Shown: positions 52,955-62,553, counted from the first letter of the stretch. The stretch: 64,000 nt of DNA from an uncultured bacterium (GCA_947177425.1 CAMWUN010000001.1:120682-184681), one strand, 5' to 3'. Program-made: numbers and translations. Notes: generated by a model from the letters alone, not told the origin.

Positions 52955-53401
52955 TTATATTCGGCTTTCCATCTGCTTTTTCAGCCTTCCGACTTCCCCT
53001 TCAAGAAAGTTCAGCCTGAGAATGGTCATCTCCCTTTCGGATTCCCCTTTCAACGCTTCGTCCAGCTTTCTGCTTAAATCCAAATGTCCCTCTGCCACAC
53101 ACTTGATTGCCGGGCAGATTTCATTTTCAATGCGCAGATTTATTTCCCTAATTGCGTCTCTGTTCTCACGGACACAGGCATCCAGCTTATCAAAACGTTC
53201 ATCCATTCTATCAAGACGCTCATCCATTCTGTCAAGACGCTCATCCATTCTGTCAAAGCGTTCGTCCATTCTGTCAAAGCGTTCGTCCATTCTGTCAAAG
53301 CGTTCGTCCATTCCGCCAAAACGCTTCTCATTTTCTCCCTGCATTTTGATTAACTTCTGTACATCCTCGTAAATTAAACGGATCAATTTTTCATCATTCA
53401 T
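52955..53401 (-). CDS. Small heptad-repeat coiled-coil protein
   Basis: The 148-residue protein begins MNDEKLIRLIYEDVQKLIKM. Residues about 28-72 consist of six nearly identical heptads of the form MDERFDR, encoded by 21-bp tandem repeats at 53191-53316. The C-terminal half is also helical (RKLDEALKGESEREM, then FLEGEVGRLKKQ). No membrane helix or enzyme motif is present. GAAGGTAGAAAT precedes the ATG at 53401. Similar short coiled-coil proteins are often called hypothetical in Clostridia. The repeat number could vary between strains. Function is unknown. Confidence 0.75.
   Translation of the reverse strand: MNDEKLIRLIYEDVQKLIKMQGENEKRFGGMDERFDRMDERFDRMDERFDRMDERLDRMDERLDRMDERFDKLDACVRENRDAIREINLRIENEICPAIKCVAEGHLDLSRKLDEALKGESEREMTILRLNFLEGEVGRLKKQMESRI
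53191..53316. repeat. Six 21-bp tandem repeats inside the coiled-coil gene
   Basis: Six units of 21 bp, such as CAAAGCGTTCGTCCATTCTGT less its last base, follow each other without spacers. They encode MDERF/LDR heptads on the minus strand, so the array keeps the reading frame. Confidence 0.9.
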
Positions 53402-53587
53402 ATTTCTACCTTCTTTCATCAACAAGTATTTTCAAAATATGAATATTCTACGTTTCCACTTATAATTCATAAGATAACAATATCACATAAATGGTTTTTA
53501 GTCAATATTTTTTCAAAAGCCGCCAAATATGCATACGGTCGTACTGTTACTATTCATCTGACTCAATGCTTGTGGAAATCAGACATT

Positions 53588-54697
53588 TTAAAGAAAAAGT
53601 CTGGATAAATATTCTGCTGTAGGAAAAATTACATTTTTATCAACCATAAAGCCTGGCTGGTGGATCAACTGTCCTTTTCCTGTCCCTATCTTAATATAGC
53701 ATCCGGGAATCCGCTCTTCATAAAAAGCAAAATCATCGCCGCCCATGGATCTTTCCTCCGGCACTGTCAAAAGCCCGCACACTTTTGCTGTCCGCACGCT
53801 TTTTTGAACCATTTTCCCATCATTATAGACAGCCGGAGGTCCTGCTGTCCATTCCAGTTCCGCTTCCGCCCCATATGCACGGGCGGTATTTTCCGCAATT
53901 TCCTTCATCCTTCTTTCAATCAGTATCCGGTCTTTTCTGTCCATGGTGCGGACAGTTCCCTCCATCACAGCCCTCTCCGGTATCACGTTCCAGGTATTTC
54001 CGGCCTCTATCCTTGTGACACTGATTAAGGCCGGATGAAAAGCATTTATATTTCTTGCCACCACCGTCTGAAATCCCTGTACTATGGCCGCCGTTGCGGG
54101 TATGGGGTCTATACCGTCGTCAGGATGGGCGCCGTGGCATCCTATTCCTTTAACGGTAAGCACAAATCTGTCGACCGCCGCTGCCACACAGCCTTCCCGG
54201 ATGCCTACTACTCCCGGTTCATTGGTGGGATCTGCATGAATCCCCCAAATCTGCGCAACATCCTCCATAACATCCGTCTCTAATACTTTTAACGCACCCA
54301 GAGAACTTTCCTCTGCCGGCTGGAAAATAATCTTTACCGTTCCTGCAAGTTCATTCTTCCTTTCATTCAACAGAATCCCACATCCGATTCCCGACACAAT
54401 ATGGAAATCATGACCGCAGGCATGCATTCTGCCCGTCTGCACGGAAGCATAGTCAAGTCCTGTTTCCTCCTGGATAGGAAGCCCGTCAATATCACAGCGA
54501 AGAGCCTGCACCGGCCCTTCCTTCCCGCCTTCTATCACAGCCACAACACCTGTCTCCAGATGGCAGGGAAAAATCCTGATCCCTTCATCCGTAAGAATCT
54601 CTTTGATCTTAGCAGTCGTAGCATATTCCTCATAAGCCAGTTCCGGATTCCTGTGAAACCATTCAAAATATCCATTTAGCTTTTCTTTCAGACACAT
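53588..54697 (-). CDS. M20-family peptidase/N-acyl-amino acid amidohydrolase
   Basis: The 369-residue cytoplasmic metalloenzyme has the M20 dimetal motifs: CDIDGLP at 68-74, RMHACGHDFH (92-97 core), and PAEESS near 130. The dimerisation domain lies in the middle. The HACGHDxH form is typical of aminoacylases and IAA-amino acid hydrolases. It follows the peptide ABC importer in the same direction, so it likely hydrolyses the imported peptides or N-acylated amino acids. The 180-bp gap to the permease gene holds a hairpin element. Confidence 0.9.
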   Translation of the reverse strand: MCLKEKLNGYFEWFHRNPELAYEEYATTAKIKEILTDEGIRIFPCHLETGVVAVIEGGKEGPVQALRCDIDGLPIQEETGLDYASVQTGRMHACGHDFHIVSGIGCGILLNERKNELAGTVKIIFQPAEESSLGALKVLETDVMEDVAQIWGIHADPTNEPGVVGIREGCVAAAVDRFVLTVKGIGCHGAHPDDGIDPIPATAAIVQGFQTVVARNINAFHPALISVTRIEAGNTWNVIPERAVMEGTVRTMDRKDRILIERRMKEIAENTARAYGAEAELEWTAGPPAVYNDGKMVQKSVRTAKVCGLLTVPEERSMGGDDFAFYEERIPGCYIKIGTGKGQLIHQPGFMVDKNVIFPTAEYLSRLFL

Positions 54698-54758
54698 ATA
54701 CCCTCCTTCCGCACAACGTCAGTCAACAACACCGCTATAAGCAACGGGGCATTGATCT

Positions 54759-54846
54759 TGCAGCGCTGCAGAGCATGTGACCCTCGCGTCAGTCGCCAAA
54801 TATTCATGCAAGCATGCCCACTTGGCTCATTGCCCGCGGGAATCAA
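54759..54846. repeat. Diverged member of the 28-nt palindrome element family
   Basis: After CAGTCG comes a hairpin GCCAA...CATGC-AA-GCATG...TTGGC, then ATTGCCCGCGGGAAT, the same order of parts as at 47.7 kb but with a different stem. A separate 12-bp palindrome TGCAGCGCTGCA lies at 54759-54770. Confidence 0.5.
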
Positions 54847-54877
54847 TTAAGTACTACCAGCCCAGAAAGGACACTGC

Positions 54878-55831
54878 CTATGCTCTTCCGCTGTTGGGAT
54901 CCAGTGCATCCCTAAGCGCATCTCCAATAAAATTAATCGCCATCACCAGCACCACAATCAGCAGCCCCGCCGGAATCCACAGCCATGGCTGCTTTGTCAG
55001 CACAGTAAGAGACTGGGCGCCATTGAGCATATTGCCAAGACTTGCCGCAGGAGGCTGGACGCCCAGCCCCAGGAAGCTTAAAGCTGCTTCATCCAGCATG
55101 GAAAGCGCCAGCACGGAAGTCGCATATACCAGAATAGGCGCTATCGTATTGGGAAGTATTTCTGAAAATAGAATATGTCCTACCGGCATACCTGCAATGA
55201 TATTCCCTTTAATAAAATTCGTTTCCCGCAGATTCAGCACATTTCCCCGGACAAGTCTCGCTATTCCGGGCCAGTCCACAAATCCCAGAATTAAAATAAT
55301 ATTCCAAAGCCCCGGCTTAAAAACGGCCGCCGCAACCAGTACCAAAAGAATATAAGGGAAAGACATGACTACATCCGTAAACCGCATAATAACCATATCT
55401 GCCGCGCCGCCAAAATATCCCGCTATCAGTCCCAGTACCACTCCTATTACTGTGGAAATCAGCGTTGCCATAATTCCCACCAGCAGGGATATCCGCATGG
55501 CATATAAAAGCCTGCTGAACACATCCCTGCCAATCTGGTCTGTTCCCAGCCAGAACTCCTTACAGGGCGCCCCGCTGAAAGTCCCCACAATTTCATCCGG
55601 CTGATAGGGAGCAATCACAGGCGCCAGTAAAGCCGCTCCTCCCAGCACAGCCACCACTGCAAGACTTGCCATGGCAAGATGATGGCGCTTAAACCGCCGG
55701 AACACCGTCTGAAAATAGCTTTCGCTGGTTATATCCTTTACCGGAACATCTTTTACACCTTCTATGACAGACTTTTCATGCTTCATCTTCTTTGTCATCT
55801 TTTTCTCTACCTGCTCCATTTTCTTTCCCAT
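54878..55831 (-). CDS. Peptide ABC transporter permease, OppC/DppC type
   Basis: The 317-residue protein has a cytoplasmic N-terminal stretch of about 50 residues (KKMTKKMKHEKS), then six membrane helices and the DUF-like loop GRDVFSRLLYAMRISLLVG typical of DppC. The coupling motif is in the LRETNFIKGNIIAGMPVGHILFSEILPN region. It pairs with the OppB-type permease upstream. Confidence 0.93.
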   Translation of the reverse strand: MGKKMEQVEKKMTKKMKHEKSVIEGVKDVPVKDITSESYFQTVFRRFKRHHLAMASLAVVAVLGGAALLAPVIAPYQPDEIVGTFSGAPCKEFWLGTDQIGRDVFSRLLYAMRISLLVGIMATLISTVIGVVLGLIAGYFGGAADMVIMRFTDVVMSFPYILLVLVAAAVFKPGLWNIILILGFVDWPGIARLVRGNVLNLRETNFIKGNIIAGMPVGHILFSEILPNTIAPILVYATSVLALSMLDEAALSFLGLGVQPPAASLGNMLNGAQSLTVLTKQPWLWIPAGLLIVVLVMAINFIGDALRDALDPNSGRA

Positions 55832-55876
55832 GTCCGCCCTCCCTGTATCACTCTTATATTTTTAGGCAGCCAGCAG

Positions 55877-56824
55877 CTAATCCAGCTGAATCGTGGGATC
55901 TGCCAGTGCATATAAAATATCCGTAATAAGATTGGCCGCCAGGACAACAATTGCAGATAACAGGCACACGCCCATAATTACGGGATAGTCCCTGCTGGTA
56001 ATCGCACTCATCGTCATCAGTCCCAGGCCGGGCCATGAGAATACCTGTTCAATGATAACTGCACCGCCGAACAACACGGGTATCTCCATGCCGATTACGG
56101 TGACAATAGGCACCAGCGCATTGCGGAGCGCATGTTTATTGATCACCTTAAAACGTCCAATTCCTTTTGCCCGTGCAGTACGCAGATAATCCTGATGAAG
56201 GATTTCCAAAACTGCGCTTCTGATATATCTGATGTTACTGCCAGCCATGGAAGTAGCCAGCACAATCACAGGCATGACCATATGTTTAACCGTATCGCCA
56301 AATCCACCATCCGTCCCCAGCGTGGTCATTCCGCTTGAAGGAAGCCATCCCAGCTTTACTGTAAAAATATAAATCAGCAGAAGGGACAAAAAGAAGCCCG
56401 GAATACTGCTTCCCAGAAAAGAAAACGTCACCACCGCATAATCCCCTTTGGAATACTGATGAATGGCGCTGTAAATTCCTGCCGGAACCGCCATGAGAAG
56501 GCTTACAGCCAGAGATGCCCCCATAAGAAGAAGGGTCGGCCCCAAATGGCTTTTTATCATTTCGCTGACGGGCTGGTAAGATTTAATGGAATAGCCCATA
56601 TTTCCGTGAAGAAGCTGTTCCAGCCATATAAAATACTGGATATAAAAAGGCTGATCCAGCCCCAGCGCTATCTTCTTCGCCTCCAAAGCCGCCTCGGACA
56701 CCCTTGGCCCTTTCAGCATTTCCAGCGGACTGCCAGCCATACACATAATCGCATAATCTATGATTGTAATGCCAATCAGCACAGGTATGGCAATCAATAT
56801 TCTCTTTATGATATACTTAGTCAA
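55877..56824 (-). CDS. Peptide ABC transporter permease, OppB/DppB type
   Basis: The 315-residue protein has six membrane helices, starts MTKYIIKRILIAIPVLIGI, and shows the coupling segment QDYLRTARAKGIGRFKVINKHALRNAL. Its ATG overlaps the OppF-type gene by 8 bp. Confidence 0.93.
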   Translation of the reverse strand: MTKYIIKRILIAIPVLIGITIIDYAIMCMAGSPLEMLKGPRVSEAALEAKKIALGLDQPFYIQYFIWLEQLLHGNMGYSIKSYQPVSEMIKSHLGPTLLLMGASLAVSLLMAVPAGIYSAIHQYSKGDYAVVTFSFLGSSIPGFFLSLLLIYIFTVKLGWLPSSGMTTLGTDGGFGDTVKHMVMPVIVLATSMAGSNIRYIRSAVLEILHQDYLRTARAKGIGRFKVINKHALRNALVPIVTVIGMEIPVLFGGAVIIEQVFSWPGLGLMTMSAITSRDYPVIMGVCLLSAIVVLAANLITDILYALADPTIQLD

Positions 56825-57833
56825 TATCCTGCACCCCCTTGCCCTGCATCACAATCGGACAGGCCGCATAATGCCCGCTTCCTGCTTTCTCCTCTGTCAG
56901 CTTTGGCTCTTTCTGTCTGCAAATGTCTGCGGCATAGGGACATCTGGAGTGAAAGCGGCATCCTTCCGGCGGATGGACACTGTCTCCTATTTCCCCCTGA
57001 AGCAGATCCCTTTTTTTCTGCTTCTCCTCCGGGTCAGGCACAGGCACTGCATCCAGAAGGGCTTTTGTGTAAGGATGGACCGGATGACTGAAAATCTCTT
57101 TTGCCTCCCCCATCTCCACAACCTTTCCCAGATACATGACAGCCACCCTGCTGCTGACATAATTGACTGCCCCCAGCCCATGTCCCACAAAAAGAAGGGT
57201 AAGGTCAAGTTCCTTCTGAAGGCTTTTTAGCAAATTCAATATCTGGGCCTGAATGGATACATCCAGTGCACTTACCGGCTCATCGCAGACAATAAACCTG
57301 GGATTTAAAGAAAGGGCTTTTGCAATCCCGATTCTCTGTCTCTGGCCGCCGGAAAACTCATGAGGATATCTGCCAAGGACATTTCTTGATAACCCCACCA
57401 TATCCAGAATTTTCAAAATATCCTTTTCCACCGTATTCTTTGAAGAAATCCCATGATACAGCATAGGCTGGGATAAAATTTCAAATATATGTTTTCTGGG
57501 ATTCAGGGAAGAATATGGATCCTGGAATACCATCTGAAGCTGGGTTCTGATTTTCTTCATGTCATTCCTGCTTAAAGACGACAAATCCTGTCCCTTATAA
57601 TAAATTCTGCCCCCTATAGGCTTTTCCAGCCCCACCAGCCCTCTTCCAATGGTGGACTTCCCGCATCCTGATTCACCCACCAGTCCCAGTGTCTCGCCTT
57701 CCATAATGGAAAAACTTACACCATCAACTGCCCGGACATATCCGGTGGTATGGCTGATAATCCCACCTTTCACGGGATAATACATTTTCAGTTCTTCCAC
57801 CTGAATCAAAGGGGTATTCTGACCTTCTTTCAT
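56817..57833 (-). CDS. Peptide ABC transporter ATPase, OppF/DppF type
   Basis: The 338-residue ATPase has Walker A GESGCGKST, signature FSGGQRQR, Walker B FIVCDEPVSALD and the C-terminal oligopeptide motif ending in CRFHSRCPYAADIC with four cysteines. The ATG at 57833 overlaps the stop of the OppD-type gene (ATGA). Start codons further upstream in this frame are inside that gene. Confidence 0.95.
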   Translation of the reverse strand: MKEGQNTPLIQVEELKMYYPVKGGIISHTTGYVRAVDGVSFSIMEGETLGLVGESGCGKSTIGRGLVGLEKPIGGRIYYKGQDLSSLSRNDMKKIRTQLQMVFQDPYSSLNPRKHIFEILSQPMLYHGISSKNTVEKDILKILDMVGLSRNVLGRYPHEFSGGQRQRIGIAKALSLNPRFIVCDEPVSALDVSIQAQILNLLKSLQKELDLTLLFVGHGLGAVNYVSSRVAVMYLGKVVEMGEAKEIFSHPVHPYTKALLDAVPVPDPEEKQKKRDLLQGEIGDSVHPPEGCRFHSRCPYAADICRQKEPKLTEEKAGSGHYAACPIVMQGKGVQDID

Positions 57834-58810
57834 AAGGGTATTCCCCCTTCCTTCATCACTACGCACCTGGCCTTGTGGCCAGGGCCAAACGCATAATCTT
57901 CCTGGGGACTATCACACTCTGGCTTCCGGTACCGGCACCGGTCTGCAAAACGGCACCCTGTCATATCATCGTAATTTTCCGGAACAATGCCCGGGATGGA
58001 CACAAGCTGCCTTCCGGCGCCGTCACGTATGGTAGGAACCGTATCGAGAAGCGCCCTTGTGTAAGGATGTCTGGGATTGGCAAATAATTCATCTGCCGCC
58101 GCTTCCTCTATAATCTGACCCGCATACATAACCAGAACCCGGTCCGCCATATTGGCAACCAGCCCGATATCGTGGGTAATCAGTATCATGGACATACCTG
58201 TCTCTTTCTGGAGTTCCCCCAGCAGTTCCATAATCTGTGCCTGAATTGTCACATCAAGAGCTGTGGTAGGTTCGTCGGCAATCAGAAGTCTTGGATTACA
58301 GGAAAGCGCCATAGCTATCATTACCCTCTGGCGCATACCGCCGGAAAGGGTATGGGGATATTTTTTCATAACACCGGAAGCATCCGGCATCCCTACCCTC
58401 TTCAAAAGGCTTACAGCCCTCTCCCGGGCCTCCTGCTTTGAGAGATGCATGTGTGTCCTGATACTTTCCGTAATCTGGTTTCCCACCGTAAAAACAGGAT
58501 TTAAGGATGTAAGGGGATCCTGGAATATCATGGTAATCTCATTTCCTCTTATCTGATCCAGTTCCTTTTCCGTCATGGCAAGAAGGTTCTTACCGTCAAA
58601 CAGGACAGAGCCGTCAGTGACGGCCCCGCCCTTTCCTAATAAACCCATAATTGACAGTGAAGTTACACTTTTTCCACAGCCTGACTCACCTACAATGCAT
58701 ACCACCTCTTTCTCGTCCACATGAAAATGAATGTGATCTACACTGACAGTTTTACCATAATCCCCGGTAAAAGCCGTGGTCAGTCCCTGTACTTCCAATA
58801 AATGCGACAT
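57830..58810 (-). CDS. Peptide ABC transporter ATPase, OppD/DppD type
   Basis: The 326-residue ATPase has Walker A GESGCGKSV, signature LSGGMRQR, Walker B LLIADEPTTALD, and the C-terminal CRFADRCRYRKPEC cysteine motif. It sits second in the operon order binding protein, OppD, OppF, OppB, OppC, M20 peptidase. Confidence 0.95.
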   Translation of the reverse strand: MSHLLEVQGLTTAFTGDYGKTVSVDHIHFHVDEKEVVCIVGESGCGKSVTSLSIMGLLGKGGAVTDGSVLFDGKNLLAMTEKELDQIRGNEITMIFQDPLTSLNPVFTVGNQITESIRTHMHLSKQEARERAVSLLKRVGMPDASGVMKKYPHTLSGGMRQRVMIAMALSCNPRLLIADEPTTALDVTIQAQIMELLGELQKETGMSMILITHDIGLVANMADRVLVMYAGQIIEEAAADELFANPRHPYTRALLDTVPTIRDGAGRQLVSIPGIVPENYDDMTGCRFADRCRYRKPECDSPQEDYAFGPGHKARCVVMKEGGIPL

Positions 58811-58832
58811 GGCTATCCCTCGCTGTTCCTGC

Positions 58833-60494
58833 CTACTCTGCTACATCCCAATTCTGCACATTGTTAAAGAATCCGTATGCACTGGGCTGGGCGCCGCTAA
58901 GGCGCCTGCTTACCGCCCCCTGGGCACTGATAATATATGCGGAGAACATAGGCACATCCTCCTGAACCTTTTTATCTACAATAGAATAAAGATTTTTAAT
59001 TTCTTCCACATCACTGGTATTCTGCGTTCCTGCCAGCGCTTCGTTGATTTCGTCACTGGCATAACCAGTCCAGCTTCCTTCCCCGGCCAGAAGCCAGGAA
59101 ACGTCCGGGTAAGGATCAACCGGGGCGTAAGTATACTGTACTGCCATAATATCATAATCTGTGGAACCTGCTATGGACATAAGAGTGGACAAATCCACTG
59201 TCTGCACTTCAACCTTAATCCCAACTGCTGCCCACTGGGCTACAAGTACCTGGGCTCCATTGACAAATGTATTATCCCCGGAGTTCACATAAAAACGGAG
59301 GGTCTGACTGCCGTCCCATCCAGCCTCTTCCAGCAGCGCCTTTGCCTTCTCAGGGTCATAGCCGATTGGTTCAATACTCTCATCAAAGAAGGGGCTTGCA
59401 GAAGAAAGGAAGCCGTCCACCACTTCTCCATGCCCTTTTAAGAGCTGGTCTACCAACTGCTGCCTGTCAATAGCATAGACAAGGGCCTGCCGTACCCTGG
59501 CATCAGGGATATTGGCCGTCTGGATAAAGGCAGACTGGTTTGTAATCGGAGTTCCATATACAGTATCTACATTTTCAAGCGCTTCAATACTTTCAAAATC
59601 CTCCTGGGGTACTGCAGTCATGGTATGATGGGTAATATCAATTTCTCCCGACTGAAGACCTGCATAAATCTGGCTTGCATCCACGATCCTGATATTTAAT
59701 TTGTCAATCTTTGGCGCACCCTTCCAGTAATCGGCATTGGCGGCATAAGAAATATAATGGTTGTTATCATATTCCATTAAAAAGAACGGACCGCTGATTA
59801 CGTCCGGGTTATTGAACCAGTCTGCAGTCAGAAGTTCCTCTTCACTGTATTTCTCAAGCACATGTTTGGGCATAGTGTGAAGATACCTTGCATAGGTGTT
59901 CTCAAATGTGGTAAGCGCCATTGGATACTTGGAGGTAAACTGGACGGTCTTATCATCAATAATCTGGATACCTGACACGCTTTCCGCGCCTGCCTCCACG
60001 AATCCGTCATCTCCAATTCCTTCAAATGCATAAAGCATTAAAGTTGTATTATTTACAACAGGGCTGGCAAGACGACGAACCGTATACTCCAAATCGGCCG
60101 CCGTAACCGGCGTGCCGTCCGACCACGTTGCGGCCTCGTCAATGTGCACCACAAAATTTATATTATCTTCTGTGGTAATGGAATCTGCCAGCATATTCTG
60201 GAAATTCAGATCCTTATCCAATTCCACCAGGGGAAGGAACATCAGCCCTACCGCATATTTATTAATTTCCGTCTGGTCAATCACAAAGGGATTAACACCG
60301 CCAAGAGAATCCGTAACGCCTACATTTACGATTTTTTCCCCTTCTGCGGCTGCCGGTACCGGAGCCTGTTCCCCGGCCTCACCCTCTGTACCGCCTGCTT
60401 CACTGCCTTTATCAGCATTGGAGCATCCCGCCGCTGTAAGTGCAAGGGCGAGAGCCAGACCAAGGCTTAATACACTTCTTAAAAATTTTTTCAT
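58833..60494 (-). CDS. Peptide ABC transporter substrate-binding lipoprotein (OppA/DppA family)
   Basis: The 553-residue protein starts with a lipoprotein signal ending TAAGC (Cys24), followed by a Gly/Glu/Pro-rich linker and a family 5 solute-binding fold (VTAADLEYTVRRLASP, and ALVYAIDRQQLVDQLLKGHG). It would capture peptides or similar ligands outside the membrane. CTGGAGGCAGG precedes the ATG at 60494. It is the first gene of the operon. A single REP-like element lies just upstream in the leader. Confidence 0.93.
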   Translation of the reverse strand: MKKFLRSVLSLGLALALALTAAGCSNADKGSEAGGTEGEAGEQAPVPAAAEGEKIVNVGVTDSLGGVNPFVIDQTEINKYAVGLMFLPLVELDKDLNFQNMLADSITTEDNINFVVHIDEAATWSDGTPVTAADLEYTVRRLASPVVNNTTLMLYAFEGIGDDGFVEAGAESVSGIQIIDDKTVQFTSKYPMALTTFENTYARYLHTMPKHVLEKYSEEELLTADWFNNPDVISGPFFLMEYDNNHYISYAANADYWKGAPKIDKLNIRIVDASQIYAGLQSGEIDITHHTMTAVPQEDFESIEALENVDTVYGTPITNQSAFIQTANIPDARVRQALVYAIDRQQLVDQLLKGHGEVVDGFLSSASPFFDESIEPIGYDPEKAKALLEEAGWDGSQTLRFYVNSGDNTFVNGAQVLVAQWAAVGIKVEVQTVDLSTLMSIAGSTDYDIMAVQYTYAPVDPYPDVSWLLAGEGSWTGYASDEINEALAGTQNTSDVEEIKNLYSIVDKKVQEDVPMFSAYIISAQGAVSRRLSGAQPSAYGFFNNVQNWDVAE

Positions 60495-60509
60495 AATTCC
60501 TGCCTCCAG

Positions 60510-60549
60510 AACAAACGCTGCCACGCTTCGCGAGCCAGCTTATTGTAAT
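60510..60549 (+). repeat. REP-like element, copy 6
   Basis: ACAAACGCTGCCACGCTTCG followed by CGAGCCAGCTTATTGTAAT is the best-preserved single copy. It lies directly upstream of the peptide-binding protein gene. Confidence 0.75.
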
Positions 60550-60687
60550 ACAACATCCGGCGCCTTAATCATACTTAAAAATCCCTGACGCCCGATGTTG
60601 ATTATTAATAGTTGGTTCATTATACTGTTAGCCGATAGAAATGTCAATATTCTCCATAAATAAAATTAACAAATACCAAAAAAAAAT

Positions 60688-61629
60688 TTAATTATTACTA
60701 AACAAAGGTGTGGATAAATATCTATCCCCTGAATCGGGAAGAAGAACCACTATATTTTTCCCGGCATTTTCAGGCCGCTTCGCCAAAATCAATGCCGCTT
60801 TTAATGCTGCTCCCGAAGATATTCCCACCAGTATGCCTTCGCTCACTGCAAACGCCTTTCCCTCCGCAAAAGCATCTTCATTTTCAACCGTAATGATCTC
60901 ATCATATATCTCTGTGTTCAGCGCTTTTGGCACAAATCCTGCCCCAATCCCCTGAATCTTATGCGGTCCTGCTGTCCCTTTTGAAAGAACAGGGCTTGAG
61001 GCAGGCTCCACTGCAACCACTTTTACAGCAGGATTTTTGGACTTCAGATACTCTCCCACACCGGTAATGGTTCCGCCAGTGCCTACCCCGGCCACAAAAA
61101 TGTCCACCTGGCCTTCCGTCTGCTCCCAGATTTCAGGTCCTGTAGTCCTTCTGTGCGCCTGGGGATTGGCAGGATTTACAAACTGTCCAAGTATCACTGC
61201 CCCCGGAATAGACTCTTTAAGTTCATTTGCCTTTTCTATGGCCCCTGTCATGCCCTTTGCACCTTCCGTAAGCACCAGTTCGGCTCCATAAGCTGCAAGA
61301 AGGTTTCTGCGTTCAACACTCATGGTATCTGGCAGTGTCAGTATCGCCCTGTACCCTTTAGCCGCTGCCACCATTGCCAGTCCGATACCGGTATTCCCCG
61401 ACGTAGGCTCTATAATTACAGCCCCCGGCTTCAATATACCCTTTGCCTCTGCATCCTCCACCATGGAAAGGGCAACACGGTCCTTTACTGAGCCTGCCGG
61501 ATTCAGATACTCCAGCTTTGCCAGAATCGACACCCCTTCCGCTTTTTTCTCCTCCTTCCCATAGCGGTTCAGCCTTAAAATAGGCGTACCTCCAATCAAT
61601 TCCAATGCACTTTCTTTGATTCCGCTCAT
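60688..61629 (-). CDS. cysK: Cysteine synthase (O-acetylserine thiol-lyase)
   Basis: CysK makes cysteine from O-acetylserine and sulfide with PLP. The 313-residue protein shows the PLP lysine K49 in NPAGSVKDR, the substrate loop TSGNTG at 76-81, and the [16 protein letters not shown] phosphate loop. AAGGAGGAAAAAT precedes the ATG at 61629, so codons upstream to 61695 are excluded. No cysE gene is adjacent. The gene precedes the peptide operon by 193 bp. Confidence 0.95.
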   Translation of the reverse strand: MSGIKESALELIGGTPILRLNRYGKEEKKAEGVSILAKLEYLNPAGSVKDRVALSMVEDAEAKGILKPGAVIIEPTSGNTGIGLAMVAAAKGYRAILTLPDTMSVERRNLLAAYGAELVLTEGAKGMTGAIEKANELKESIPGAVILGQFVNPANPQAHRRTTGPEIWEQTEGQVDIFVAGVGTGGTITGVGEYLKSKNPAVKVVAVEPASSPVLSKGTAGPHKIQGIGAGFVPKALNTEIYDEIITVENEDAFAEGKAFAVSEGILVGISSGAALKAALILAKRPENAGKNIVVLLPDSGDRYLSTPLFSNN

Positions 61630-61790
61630 ATTTTTCCTCCTTAAATTATCCGGCGGATATTCTGTTCTCCGCCATTGTGATTCTACGCGACACATTAATT
61701 CCTACTTTTCTAGTATGAATTATATGATTTATATTATATTCCCCTGAATGCATTATGTCAAATATATTTTGTGTATGACTCTCTATATTC

Positions 61791-61819
61791 TTGACAAATG
61801 TGCCAAACAGCGGTATATT
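61791..61819 (+). promoter_or_regulatory. Consensus promoter of the C39-like peptidase gene
   Basis: A perfect TTGACA (61791-61796) and TATATT (61814-61819) are 17 bp apart. It rules out translation from the ATG at 61798 and supports the start at 61900. Confidence 0.7.
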
Positions 61820-61899
61820 ACAATCACTTTGCACCATACAATTATAAGGTGGAATACCCCCCGCTATGTATAAATGGCTATTTTGTCCCGGAGTACACA

Positions 61900-62553
61900 A
61901 TGAAAAATTTATTAAATTACCAGACATCCGAATATGACTGCGGACCTGTAACTGTCCTCAATGGAATCCGCTATCTTTTTGACCGGGAGGATATCTATCC
62001 CGATATTGTCAAATTTATCATGCTCTACTGCATGGACACCTACAATGAAGCAGGTGAACTTTGCAAGCGCGGCACATCCAAAGCTGCCATGAATTTTATC
62101 ACCTGCTGGCTGAACCATTTCGGTCAGGTTAAAAATTTTCCTATCCACTGTGAACACTATGTAGGAGAAGACGTTGTAATCGCTCCTGGAAGCCCTGTCA
62201 CCAGGGCACTTGAAAAGGGCGGCGTTGTTTTGGTTTACCTGTTCCTGGAAGTAGGGCACTATGTACTTTTGACCGGAATTGAAGAAGACAGAGTCCTTCT
62301 CTTTGACCCCTTTTATGAGGAAGAGGATGACCCGGAACTTGACGAAGAATACGCAACCGATGAAATCCGTTTTATCAGCGACCAGCCTAAAAAGGCAAAC
62401 CGTTCCGTTTCCATAGAGCGCTTGAACCGCACGACTAAGAATTATTATGAAATGGGAGATTTTTCCTGTCGGGAAGCTCTTACCATGTTTAACACCAGTA
62501 TTACCAACCCCCCTCTGATACCGACTGCTGTCTGTTGGGATGTATATACATAA
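61900..62553 (+). CDS. Stand-alone C39-like cysteine peptidase domain protein
   Basis: The 217-residue protein consists of one papain-fold domain with a C39-type catalytic set: C14 in YDCGPVT, H120 in VGHYVLLTG and D136 in LFDPF. No membrane or ABC-transporter part is present, and no signal peptide. C39 domains normally trim double-glycine leaders of bacteriocins inside an exporter; the free-standing family has no clear function. CGGAG lies 7 bp before the ATG at 61900, and the strong promoter upstream excludes earlier starts. No leader peptide or bacteriocin gene was seen nearby. Confidence 0.75.
   Translation: MKNLLNYQTSEYDCGPVTVLNGIRYLFDREDIYPDIVKFIMLYCMDTYNEAGELCKRGTSKAAMNFITCWLNHFGQVKNFPIHCEHYVGEDVVIAPGSPVTRALEKGGVVLVYLFLEVGHYVLLTGIEEDRVLLFDPFYEEEDDPELDEEYATDEIRFISDQPKKANRSVSIERLNRTTKNYYEMGDFSCREALTMFNTSITNPPLIPTAVCWDVYT

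Noticed and set aside
53191..53316. Possible CRISPR array
   Set aside because: The 21-bp units follow one another with no spacers and encode heptads of a protein. The 18-bp units at 63929-64000 were rejected for the same reason. No cas gene is present.
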